A stretch of DNA of 64,000 nt from Haematococcus lacustris (lineage: Eukaryota > Chlorophyta > Chlorophyceae > Chlamydomonadales > Haematococcaceae), in assembly GCA_030144725.1 (NCBI GenBank), contig JASKMD010000018.1, positions 5,193,552 to 5,257,551 of the forward strand, read 5' to 3'. Below the pieces are notes generated by a model, which saw only the letters and a program-made list of their open reading frames with translations, was not told the origin of the DNA and ran no database searches. A program made the position numbers and the translations under genes. Positions within the stretch are counted from its first letter, which is position 1. Each line of letters starts with the position of its first letter. Below are positions 1 to 11,289 of this stretch, piece by piece.

Positions 1-5
1 TTGGA

Positions 6-95
6 TATGAAGTGCGTCGCGAAAAGTCCCAAACATCCCTAGGGGATGGCGGCCAAGCATTATTGCGGCTGACAGCTTAAGCACTCTCATAACCG
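6..95 (+). repeat. Dispersed repeat, copy 1
   Basis: This stretch matches 10,084-10,161 with scattered substitutions. Both contain GAAGTGCGT, AAAGTCCC, GGCGGCCAAGCA and GGCTGAC.GCTTAAGC in the same order. The second copy lies inside the hAT-like element at 8,946-10,640, so this one is probably a piece of a related element cut by the window start. No gene is recognised in 1-700. The rest is simple sequence: GGAGGA near 240-270 and CCCA tandem repeats at 667-702. Confidence 0.5.
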
Positions 96-718
96 ATTTA
101 TCTATTTCCTTGTTCGGTGCTTTACATTAAGAACGTTTCAATATATAACCATTAACTCTGCCAAAATTATGGTGGTGACAAAATTGGTCGCGCCTTAGTG
201 ACCATCACACATTGCACATCACACTCAAACGACCCCGCGGAGGAGGAGGAGGAGGAGCAGGAGGAGGAGAGCGGTCATGCAATGCCTCCAGCGATGCGTG
301 TCGACATAGCATTAGCCCTGTCCCAATGAATAGCCATCCCCCGTCCTGCTTCCCCGACATGCGACTGTCCACACCCCGAGCCTGTTGCACAACCAGCACC
401 GCAGGAATGGAGCGCTGCAGCCTCAACCTTGCCGCCTCCCCGCCTTCCCTTCGCCCCTTCCCTTCCATCGCTTACACCACATGCCAGCCCCTTACCGTTA
501 TGCCCCCTTTGCTGCAGTGCTAGCTGGCCATTGGTGGTCTCTGGACGACACAGAGCAGTGCAGGGGTGGAAGGGGTGATATGGAAGTAGGGGAGACTGCG
601 GGAGTGCCCTACTTGTTTCCCGGCTCCCTACCCAACCACAACCGCCCCTTACCCCAGCACCTCTGCACCCACCCACCCACCCACCCACCCACCCACCCAC
701 CCACTCGCCTGCCCCGCC

Positions 719-3265
719 TCACCCCCCTGTGTGCAGCCCTGAGGCCCCCCCCCACCCCTGCATGCCTCCAGCCTTGGGGAGCAGCACCCCTGCGCCCTCG
801 CTGCTGACCTCCCCCCCAGACCCCCAGCGCTGCCCCCCACTACTGCTGGACAGCCCGCACAGAGCCGCTGCCCCCACAGCTGCCTGCTGCAGCAGGTCAC
901 CCCCTCCTGCTGCTGCTGCTGCTGCTGTGCCTGGCTCCTGCCCCTCCTCTGCCTCCCCCGCAGTGCTTTCTGCGCTACGGCTGCGGAAGAGTGTGGAGGT
1001 GGAGGGGGGTGCTGTGCAGGGGCGGCAGGGGGGGGCAGCAGGCAGGGAGCAAGGAAGCTGGTTGGAAGCTGGGGGAGGGTGGGAAAGGGTGGGGGGCAGT
1101 GAGGGTGGGGAGGGGTAAGGAGCAGCTCCTGGCTGATGCTGCTGCTGCTGCTGGCCTTTACACCCCCTTGGCAAGAGGCCTGCCAACTCCTGCTGCTGCT
1201 GCTGCCGACCAAGCTCCTGCTGCTGATCAGCATGCTGCTGCCGCCTGCCCAGAGCTGTCTGACGCTGCTGCTGCAGCTGAGCCTGCTGCCGCCCCGACGC
1301 CTGCAGCATGACTGCCCCTGCTACCCGGTTCTCCCACGCCTGGTGCTCCTTCTGCTCCTGGTTGACCGGCACATGGACCTCTACACCCAGACACCCCTCC
1401 CCCCCCACCCCTGGCCCCTCCCCCGGCCCTGCCTCCCCGCCCTCCCCCACTCCCTCTCCTCCCTCCCCCTCCTCCCCCACATCATCATCAACATCGCCCC
1501 GCACAGCCACCCCAGCGGCCTGCCGCCCCACCCAGCTGACCAAGCCCCCAGCCGCCCTCACCCTCCCGGGGCTGTGGCCCTCAGTGCCCTGCCCAGCGCT
1601 GTTGCCCACTGCCCTCGACTCATGCACTGTGTGGGTCAAGTTTGTGGACTCGCCAGCAGCTGCGGTGGACAGGCACGCAGGCTTGACGGAACGCACCCTC
1701 ACCCCTGCCCCTGCCCCTGCCCCTACCGCCCCTGATGCCACGCCCGCAGTCTCAGCTGTTGCTGCCCCTGCCCCAGCTGTTGGACCTGCTGCTGCTGCTG
1801 CTGCTGCTGCTGCCTCTGGCTTAAGAGCTGCCAGGGTTGCTGTGCTCAAGGGAGGGACCGGGGGCAGGGGGTGCCTAACCCAGCCCCCAGCCTCCCCCAG
1901 GGCCTCAGCAGGAGCTGAGTGGTGGGGGAGGGTCAAGCCTGCGGCACATGGGGCAGCAGCAGCAGGGTAAGCCGCTGAGGTCAGCAGCCGCAGCCCCCCC
2001 CGCCCAGGGTCTGGGCCCGGGGGAGGGGGGGTACCTAGCCGGCTTGGTTCCAGCGGCAGCCCGCCCCTGTCCGTTCCTGGCTGACTCGTTGGGGAGGTGG
2101 CTGCTGGAGGAGGGGCTAGGGCTTGTGGCTGCTGCTGCTGCGCGGCTGGGGGCCCCGTGGAGGGGGCCACTAGCAGGTCAGGCCGGTAGCCTAAGGGGTC
2201 TGCAGTGGCTGCCTCTAGCTGCCTGCTGCTGTCCTGGTGCAGCAGGGCGGACCAGTCGATGTCTGAACCGGCGCTGGCTGGGTCGCTGCCGCCACGCCTG
2301 CCTGCCCCCCGCCTCGCCCCACTGCCGCTTGCCTCTCTGCTCTCACTGCTGCTTCCACCGCCACTGTCGCTGCTGCTGGACCCAGGGGCGCACCCATAGG
2401 CGGCAGCAGGGGGCGCAGCCACAGGGGCTAGGGGCCCTAGAGGAGGAGGAGGGGCTGCAGCTGCCCCTCCTCCCCCCCTGCCTCCCTCCCCCCTGCCTCC
2501 AGTCACCCCCCCTGTTGCTGCCCTGCTGCCCCCCTCCCCCCCCTGGGCCATGATCTCCTCCCTGAGCCTTGCAAGGCCTGTGGCTCCTCCTGCTGCTGCT
2601 GCTGCTGCACCATGAGTCACACCTCGGCTCTCACTCTGTGCCTCCCCCTCTTGCAGCCCCTGCAGCTCCTGGTCAACGCCCTGACCAGCCTGACCCACCC
2701 CCCCACTGCCTGTCAAGTGCCCACCAGCTTTGCCTGGGTAGGGGTGCGGGTCCACCCCGCTGCCGCAGCCGCAGCCACTGCCACACTGCCCCCTACGCTC
2801 AGAGCCCCCAGCCCCGGGACCCCCCTGCTGCTCCTGCCCTTGCCACACCTGCCTCCCTTCCCTGCCCTCCCCTCCCTGCTGCTGCTCCCGCTGTGGGCTC
2901 CTCGAATGGCATGCTGGCTGCCAGAGTGATGCATGACCTTCAAAGCAGCAAGTGTGACCCAGGCCAGGGTCTGACAGCTGATCCACAGGCTGGGGTGGTA
3001 GGTCCGGCCCCGAGCAGCTGAGTTGGAGGATGTGGGAGGCCACTGGGCTGGCTGTAGGGCAAGGGGAGGAGCCTGCCCGACGGCTGCCCTGACCCTGGCC
3101 CCCGCTGGCAGTGGCACCCTCCCGCCCCCTCTCGCCTGACTCAGACACCCCCCTAGTAGCCAGCGGGGGCGCCCCCCCTGGAGCTGCAGGCGCATGGTCT
3201 GGGGAGGGGGGAGGGGGAGGGGGCACGGGAGGGGGGCTGCCACCGCGTGAGCATGAGGCAGGCAC
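719..3265 (-). other. Low-complexity open frame downstream of the bZIP exons
   Basis: A minus-strand frame of 848 codons without a stop. It is made almost entirely of Ala, Gly, Pro, Ser and Gln runs, with no domain I recognise. It begins about 90 bases beyond the last bZIP frame (which stops at 3,352) on the same strand, so it may be a further exon or the 3' untranslated part of that gene. The sequence is so GC-rich and CTG-repeat-rich that long frames arise on both strands by chance. I do not claim a separate gene here. Confidence 0.3.
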
Positions 3266-3351
3266 CAGAGGCCTGGGCAGCAGCGCAGGGCCACTGGGGA
3301 GGGGGACCAGGGCCAGCGGGGGGGGGCCCCACAGGGCTTGACTGCCCTTGG

Positions 3352-6300
3352 TCAGGTGGGGGGGCGGCAGGGCCTGGTGGCAGGGGGGGTAGGGGGGTGA
3401 GCCGGGGTGGGGCAGGCGGCGACTGTCTTCTGCTTTGGCCTGGTGGGGGAGGAGGACGGGGGGGGGGAGGGGGGGAGAGGGCCAGAGGAGGGTGGCAGCA
3501 GGGGTGCCAGTGGCGTATGGGGTAGGGTGGCGGGGGCTGAGGGGGCTGAGGGAAGGGTGGCGTTTGTGCTGCTGAGGGGCTGGTGGGTGAAGAAGGGGGA
3601 GGGGCGGGGGGCGGAGGCAAAGCTGGGTGGAGGGGGAGGAGTCGGGGGGATGGCAGCGAGAGAGGTTCCTGGCTGCCCGCCTGCAAGGGCCTGTCTGGGA
3701 GGTGGACAGGGGGGGTGTGGGAGGGGAGGGGGAGGGGGCCCATGTGCGGTGCGTGCCAGCAGCTCATCCCACGGATCCACCTCAGTCTGTGGTGAGGGGG
3801 GCTGAGGCGGGCCATGTGGGTGTTTGTGTGGTGGGCAGGAAATGGCTTGCCAGGACTGGCTGCCTGGCAGCAGGACTGCCTGCCCCTGGCCCTGCCCCTG
3901 GGTAAGCCCCTGCCCCTCATGACCCTCCTTGGACACGTCCACACAGCGCTGCTGCTGCTGCCCCTGCTGCCCTTGATGCTGCTCTTGATGCTGCTGCCCC
4001 TGCTGCTGCCCCTGCTGCTGCTGCTGCCCCTGCTGCTGCCCCTGCTGCTGCTGCTGCCCCTGCTGCTGCCCCTGCTGCTGCCCCTGCTGCTGCTGCTCCT
4101 GCAGTGTCAGGGACTTGAGCTCTGGGTGGACCCCCCTCTCCACCCCTCCGTCTCTGCCAGCCCGCTGGACCACCCAATGCTGAACTTGACCACCTGCAGC
4201 ACCATCCTGCTGCCCTGCTACCCCTCTGAGCCCCCCAGCTGCTGCTGCTGCTGCTAAGGACACACCACTGGCTGACCCCACTGCTCCTGCTGCAGTGAGG
4301 CTTGTCACAAAGGGGAGAGCAGCAGCAGGAGCAGGGGGGGCGGCAGCAGCAGCAGCTGGAGTGGTGCAGCACCCTGATGCAGCCCCATGCACTTGCCCAC
4401 CCTCCAACTCTGCACCTGCTCCAGCTTGGGCAGCTGCTCTGCGGGAGGCCGCAAGTGCTGCCTGGACCTCGGCCAGCTGCTGCATTAGGGGGTGCAATCT
4501 AGCAGGCTGCGAGTAACACCCGACGGCCTGCATCGCACCCACACCCGCGCTGTCATGCACGACGCTCAGCATCTCGCGCAGCAAGCGGTTGCTGCTTTCA
4601 ATGTGTGTCGCAGTTTGTTGCAGGGCGGAAACTTGCTCTGCTAATTGGGCGTTGCCGGACTCCAGCTCGGCCACGCTCTCGCACACATCGGCCATCTCAG
4701 CCTGCGCAGGCGGAGGAAGGCATCCACACTAGTATTTCGCGCAGCCTGATCGGCATTGTATTACTGCGGTACAACTAATACTGAACAGCGGTTAGTACAG
4801 CGGTTGTTGGACTCGAAAGAAGAGCGGCAGTAGCTCAGCTGGGGCCGTGTTGCCCATTCGAAGGAATGCCCGCTCGACGCCGCCAATTGTCAGCGCGGTC
4901 AACGCTGCAGCCTTTTCCGCGAAGAGGCGGCAAGCAAACGGCGTTCCAAGGTTCTGTGCCCCATCACACGCACCTGCTTGCGAAGCCTGCTGCGCCTGGC
5001 GCTCTCGCGGTTACTCTGCTTCCTTTTCAACCGCCGGCTGCCAGGATCCGTTTCGTCACTATCCTTTCCCTCCGCTTCCACGCCGTCCATGCCACGGCAC
5101 GCCGCCTCGAGCACGTTCGCCGCGTCCCCTGCCAGTCCCGCAACGTCCACTTGCATGGGCATCATCGCTCCAGAAGGGGCTAGCAGCAGTGGATGGCCCA
5201 CCGCCGGTGTGCAAGGAGCTGGCGGCACACAGGCTGGTGCCGAGCCTGATGATGTGGGCATGGGTAAGAGAGTGGTTGGGATGAGGGAAGGCGCAGGGCA
5301 GAGGGCAGGCAGCAAGGCCATAGGGCAGGGAAGGGGGGGCATCAAGGAATTGGGGCAGGAGGGCAGGGGGTTTGGTAAGGAGAGTGAAGGCTGGATGGAC
5401 GGCTGGCATGTAGCATGGGGGGTGCTGGCCTTGAAGTGAGGGGCGAGAGGAGGGGCAGGGGGCAAGCCTGAGACGCCTGGGGTCAGGGAGAGGAGGCTGG
5501 CTGCAGCAGGTTGCACGGTGCCATCTTGTCCAGGCATCTGTAAGGTGGGCAGCATGAAGCAACACACTCATGGAGGCGATCATGGCCAGGAGGCGAGCTT
5601 GGTTACGCTACCATCCTCCTGACCAGCCCCCCTGCCCTGCCACTGACTCTGGGCCCAGCTGGGCCTGCTGGTCAGACAGGGCTGCCGCAGCCCCCCTGCT
5701 GCCACCCTTGCAGCATTGCCAGCCCCCCTTGGATCCCATGCTTGCCTGGAGCGGGTTGGGAGGGAGGCCTTGTGGAGGCGGCACGCCCCAGACACCTAAG
5801 CTGGGCAAGGCTCCAGGGCCACTGTGGGCCCCCACAGGCACAGCCCCACCTGCTGCTGCTGCCTGAGGGGGAGGGAAGGGAGGCCAGGTGCAGGCATCGC
5901 CCCCTCCTGCCAGCCTGGCTCCGCCCGCAGCGCCCTGGGCTGTCAGGGCCTGCAGGGCATGCGCCCAGGTGCTGCTGCTGCTGGCGCTGCTGGCGCCGCC
6001 CAGCATGTCCACAGGTTGGGGTCCCTGGGCCCAGCCGCTGACCCCCGACCCCGTCCCCAACCCAGTTCCCACCGTGGGTTGTGTCCATGCAGGGCCCGCC
6101 TGAGGGAAGCTGGCTGGCAGCTGCCAGGCAGCTGCTGGGTGGAAGGTGGGGCCAAAAGGAGGGTACACGGCCCATGGTAAGGCGGCTGAGCCTGGCTGTG
6201 CAGGGGCCTGGGGGAGGGCTAAGGAGGGAGGTGGACCTGCCGGGGTGGTGGCTGGCAGAGAACAGGGAAAAGGGGGAGGCGGAGAGACCAGGTGGCTGCC

Positions 6301-8390
6301 AGGTCCCACGGCCAAGCCGGGGTAGGGGAGCAGGCCCGGGGGGGGAGGGTAGCCAGGCCCAAAGGCCCCACCGGGTGGCTGGCTCAGCCCGGGTGGGGGT
6401 GGCACAGCCCATGGCCAGGGTCCTGGGATTGTCCCTGCCATTGCGGTGGGAGGCGGAGGGTCGGGGGGCTGGAGGGGTGCAACAGGCGGGCTATGACCCT
6501 GGCTGTTGCTGGACCCTGGCACGGAGCAACGCTTGGGGCGGCTGGTAGGGGCGGCGGTACGAGGGGGTTGCAAGGCGGGTGCGGTGAGCTCTGCCTGGGT
6601 GCCTGGAGCTGTGGCTGCTGTGCCCCCCTGGTGAGAAGCTGTGCCCCCTGACCCGCCAGAGGTTCTGGGCAACCCAGGGGGTGCTGCTCCTCCCGCCGCT
6701 GCCACTGGGGCGGTTGGGGCAGCGCCTGCCCACAGGCCCTCCCCCCACGTCAGCCCTGGTGGTAAGCAGGGGGGCGGCAGGGCAGAGGGCTGCTGACCCT
6801 GGCCCTGTGCCAGGGCAACACCGAGGTTGGTGTGAGGTGGGGGGAGTGAGGGAGGTGGGGGGAAGAGGTGCTGGGGTAGCAGGCCATGAGGGGGAGGGGG
6901 GAGGGGCAGGAAGGCGTGGGGGCCGCAGGCTCCTGATCCCTGAGACCCGGCTGGCCTGCGAGTCACCCACGGGCAGCCAGTGTGAACAGGTGTGTGATAC
7001 ACGAGATGTTTTTGAAAGAAGTGGGGACACCATGTTTGATGGGAGTGGGTACACCATATTTCATGGGAATGGGGACGAGAAGGGATGAGGTCAGAGATGA
7101 GAGACGGAGGGGTTGTGGTAGGAAGGCGAGGGTCAGTGTCAAGGGTCAGGGCAGGGTTGAGATAGGAGTCAATGGGGTGAAGTGGTTTGGATCAGGGGAA
7201 GGGGGCATATAAGTCTAAAGGAAACAGGGGGCTGCAAAGGAGCCGCAAGGGAGGGGAGGAGCATCCTGAATGTCTGAGAGTCTCCTGAATCACTGGACCA
7301 GGAGTGAGGCTGGCAAAGGAGGTGGACAGTTGACAGTGGTGACTGGGCAGCCCCAGCCCCTCCTCCCCCCACCCCCCGCTGTGCCCACCCGCTGCTGCTT
7401 GGCTGCGTGCCCACCACTGCCAGGCGGCTGGCTGTTGCGCCGTAGTACGCCATTGTCTGCAGTCCAGGGTTGCACAGCAGCAGCCCAGTGACTAGGGGGT
7501 GTCCTATGTGCACCGTGTGGATCAAGGTGGCGAACAGTGGTGTGGCTGGGGCAAAGAGATGCTAGGTGTGACAAGCAAGGTGTGACAAGCAGCAGGGATG
7601 CAGCCCACAGGTGGAAGGGCGGCCCTGGAGCCCCACACCCTGATGACGGGTGCTCTGACGGCTGATGGAAGCTGAGTGACCACACAGACCGCACGCGGCC
7701 TCACAGCGGCACGTTGGGCAGCTGGTGCACACAATGGGTGCAGTGTGGTGTGCTGGGGAAGAGTACCCTTTATGAGGAGTATGACATGGCCAGGTCTGTA
7801 ACCTGGGGCCGGGTGCAGGCAGATGGGCGGGCGGGCCGGGCTGTGCCTCAGGCCCTAACCCTGCAACATCTGGTCTGGGTTGGCGACTGTGTGGCACATG
7901 GGAGCCAACCCCAAGGAGCCCCTAGGACTATGCAGCAGCTACAGGATCCAGGGCATGACCCAGCCCTAGAGCCAGGTGAAGCACTGTGCTCTGAGGTTGA
8001 CCTCCTCACACCAAGTCAACTGCCAGCCTCTGTTGCAAGTGGCATGGAGCACTGCGCATGACTAGAGCAGCATGGGCTGCTAGGTTGTGGCTGGTACCTG
8101 GTAGTACGCCATGAGCTGGTGCGCTGCAGCTTCCTGGGGGCAAGGCATGAAGCCCCCTGCTCCAATTGCTGGATAAGGCAGGCTCCCGAATAAGGGGTGG
8201 CCGTACAGCCCTAACATACCAGGAGGTCCTGCAGTGCGTTAAAAAGATATTGTAGCCGGCGTCACACGCAGATGCATGGGGACAGCTAGACACGACGCGC
8301 ACCTGCCCTCGGAACATCCTGCTCCTTTGCTGCCATCCCGCCAGCCGTTTGGCCAGTTTGCAATCCATCAAAAACTCCGGCCTGCTGCAT
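3352..8390 (-). CDS. bZIP transcription factor, plant GBF-like (multi-exon)
   Basis: Predicted nuclear DNA-binding protein. Clear exons on the minus strand are 8,390-8,303 (start ATG at 8,390, with an in-frame stop just upstream), 8,228-8,098, 5,537-4,974 and 4,701 downwards. The 5,537-4,974 exon ends in a bZIP basic region, NRESARRSRLRKQ. It has the invariant N-x7-R spacing, as in G-box-binding factors. The next exon continues in phase as a leucine zipper with heptad residues L, L, L, I, L (near 4,660-4,560). The first two exons are rich in Gly, Pro and Tyr (MLGLYGHPLFG, MAYYQ), like the GBF N-terminus. A possible small exon ends upstream at 7,456. A long Pro-rich exon lies within about 6,980-5,610, but its borders are not fixed. 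After the zipper the protein becomes a GQQQ-repeat and Pro-rich tail, and the 3' end is uncertain. The bZIP assignment is secure; the gene model outside the named exons is not. Confidence 0.85.
3946..4106 (-). repeat. CTG/CAG trinucleotide-rich tract encoding GQQQ repeats
   Basis: Imperfect repeats of CTGCTGCCC and CTG. Read on the minus strand they code for GQQQGQQQ-type repeats in the C-terminal part of the bZIP protein. Their length probably varies between strains. Similar CTG tracts recur at 1,134-1,280 and 1,785-1,812. Confidence 0.7.
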
Positions 8391-8945
8391 TTGTTGCAGT
8401 CCGCTGCTGTTGCAGTCCACCTAGACGACTCCCGTGTCACCTAGTCGCCGGCTTAGCTGGGTGTACATATCCGCCAGCTTTTGTCGCTTTTAGATACGGA
8501 TAGCTTGAATTGGGGTGTCGAGCTAAGGATAGTATGTTAGACTACTCAATTGCGCGTGAAGAGTGCAAGCTGCGCAACAAAACTGCTCACAGCAGGGAGC
8601 CAGAGCCGCACGTATCAGCACGTCTCCTTTCAGAGTGATGAATGCGCGCACAGCTAACTATCTGTGTGCTTTTTGAGCGAAGAAATATCTGACGGCATGC
8701 GAGTAAATTGAACGCCACGCCACCCCCGCTGCAGCCCCTTGCATTGCTTTCACTCAATAACATGTTCAGCTGGGCAGTAGCCAGCGTGGATCAGGGTCAG
8801 CAAGCACAACCGGCCCCAGGATATTTGAGTTCCTGCGAGGTGCGTTTCAAAGATTGGCCTCAGGCCATACACTCGCATGAACTGTCGCGAGGTTACATTT
8901 CCTGATGAGAGCTTGATGATTCCTAACTCTGCAGACACACCCAAC

Positions 8946-10640
8946 TAGGCCTGGCCCGATACAATGTAAGATACAGAAATACAGAACTGTATCCCTGTAT
9001 GAGTAACTGTAGCTTCGCTGTAAGTATAATACTGTGAGTCTGTATCGACATCTTTGGTCAGGTTAGACAAGCCCTCTTGTAAATAGGGTACCATGCTGTT
9101 CTCCACATCCTGACCATCATTTGCTACCGCGATTACACCGTCAGATTCAGCGTGCTGACCTAGTGAGCGGCGTCGAAGAGCAAGCCCGCAAGCTCAATAC
9201 GGGTGTTGGGGCGTAAAGTTGTGTCCACGCAACAAGGTCGCTGTAGGGAGCGGTACACATACGTATAAAGACTAAGGCCGGGGCCCGTCTCTCTCGCTGG
9301 CCAGGTCCGTTCAGTCGGTTGTACATCGACATCTTTGGCCAACCGACTGGCCGATTGGATACTAGCCGCGATGGCAGGTGCTCACCCACTGAAGGGCCTG
9401 GCACTCGGCAACAGCGAATTAGTGCACTTCTGCGTCGAAGAACCTTAAACGAGAATCAGCAGCAGCAGCAGGGGGGCCTAACCAGGCACCAGCCGGCAAG
9501 GCTCCGGGGAAGACAGCTGCGCCGGGCAGCCGCCCCGCCTCGCCTAACCAGGTGCAGCGCGGTGCAGCAGCAGCAGCAGCAGCAGCAGCGGGCCCCAGCC
9601 AGACAACAGCCAAGACTGTGGCACCAGGTCGCCCCACCCTGCCCAACCAGACACAGCGCAATGCAGCAGCAACAGCAGCAGTCCTCAACCATCTGCCCCC
9701 CCCCCCGCCCTTCCCCCTGGGGGGTGGCGGCCACTCGGCCCCAGGCTCCCCAACCAAGAGCCGCCCGCTCTCTCCCCCTTTGGGGAATCACCGCACAAGG
9801 CATCAAGCGGGGTTAGGTGCGTCTGGGGAGACTCCTACGGGTAAGCTCAGGGCGGTGGGGGCTCAGGGCGTGGGAGAGGGCCGGGGCTAGGGACTCGGCC
9901 CCCGAGAGCTCAGGTTAGCGTCAATGGCCTACAGCATGACACAGTGGATGACGCCATGCTTTTTATCCTTGAGTGCACTGCCACGAGATCCATCAGGGAG
10001 CAGCCATGTCTTTTCAGAACAATAATGAGATCTTGCATGACTTCATTTTGAGCCCATGGGCACCTTTGTTTGTACACCTTAGATTGAAGTGCGTTACAGA
10101 AAGTCCCGAACCCCTAGAGGGGGAGGGCGGCCAAGCAGCCTAACGGCTGACGGCTTAAGCGGTGTAAGCCACCTATCTCTTAAACGAGAATCACGCGTGC
10201 AACAAGACGCGCTTGTCCTCCTGGGTGACGCTCGCAGAAGCAACGGACATTGCTACTTGTGGTCTTATATCATCTAATGCAAGTGGCACTGCTGTTCCCC
10301 ATCGCACTAAACACCAGACCAAGGCACAGCGCGCAAGCACATGCACTAGCAAAGGTATTCAAAGCACAGAACAAGAAGAGGCAAGCAAAGCAGCAAGCAA
10401 ACTTGCAGTAAGCAAAGACATTTACGCCAAGTGTGCACTAATCCTTCAGCGCTTCGACATGGCTAGCTTGCTAAGCTAGGCTTAGCCCATCCTGCAAGAG
10501 ATCGGGCTGGGCTGGGCTGGACTGGGCTGGGCAAAAGAAAAGAAGTACGGGAAGGAAAAAAGGTTCCCCGCATACAGAAACGGAAGCTACAGGAACTGTA
10601 TCTGTATCTGTATCTCTGTATTGCTGTATGCCCAGCCCTG
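8946..10640. mobile_element. Non-autonomous hAT-like DNA transposon, 1,695 bp
   Basis: The element is bounded by a perfect 8-bp target duplication, CACCCAAC, at 8,938-8,945 and 10,641-10,648. The left end reads TAGGCCTGGCCCGATACA. The right end, reverse-complemented, reads CAGGGCTGGGCATACA. Both are followed by several short GATACAG motifs. An 8-bp duplication and YAGGG-type ends are the hAT signature. No transposase is encoded. Inside are a CAG-rich frame at about 9,319-9,816 with runs of Gln, a copy of the dispersed repeat also at 6-95, and a short GGGCT array near 10,504-10,530. It must have been moved by a transposase supplied elsewhere. Confidence 0.85.
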
Positions 10641-10648
10641 CACCCAAC

Positions 10649-11289
10649 ACTGCAGCCCATGCACCCGGTGCATGGTGCTTCACAGCACGCACCGCCCTGG
10701 CCCATACCATAGTCTGGGATTGGCTCCATGCGAGACCTGTCCAATTTTCCTTCGTTAAGTTTACTGATGATGAGTTTATAAGTCAGGCATGTCACTCGCT
10801 GCGTGCACCCCACCCCACCCCACCCCACCCCCTCGTTTTGCGCCTTGTTTTGGCTTGCACCGCACCTGATCCTCCACCTCATGCAGGAACCCCGTCCGTG
10901 CCGCTGCATTCGTTATGAGAGGACCAACATGGGCAACGCCAGTTTAGTAAACATAATAACCACGGGTATTACGGGCAGCAATGACTTCATCTCCTTGCAA
11001 CAATGACAGTGCCTCCATCACCTTGCGCACGAAGACCGAGCCATTCAGGAACATAAACTGCTGCACACTTTCCCCTGCTGGCCCTGGCCCATGACTCCCT
11101 GCAGCTTCTTCAGCCATGTGTCGTGGGGTCACAAGTGTGGCTGAGCTGCAGGAGGGGGCAACTTCCCACCTGCATGCCATGCCATGCCATTCTACTTATG
11201 CCCAGTGCCATGCGAGGCGCATGCATGTGAACCGCAGCTGCAGGAAACATTAAAGCCTCCCCAATACAGTTTAAGGGATTAGCCGGGCC
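10649..11289. other. Intergenic stretch, no gene recognised
   Basis: This lies between the hAT-like element and the stop codon of the methyltransferase-like gene. It holds a CCCCACC-type simple repeat near 10,807-10,832 and short frames in both strands without a recognisable domain. Confidence 0.5.

Noticed and set aside
205..700. Overlapping frames of 87-141 codons on both strands
   Set aside because: Composition is simple sequence (Pro, Gly, Arg runs) with no domain or splice support.
4823..4890. tRNA-like start GCAGTAGCTCAGCTGG
   Set aside because: It does not fold into a cloverleaf with a matching acceptor stem and T-loop, and lies in an intron of the bZIP gene.
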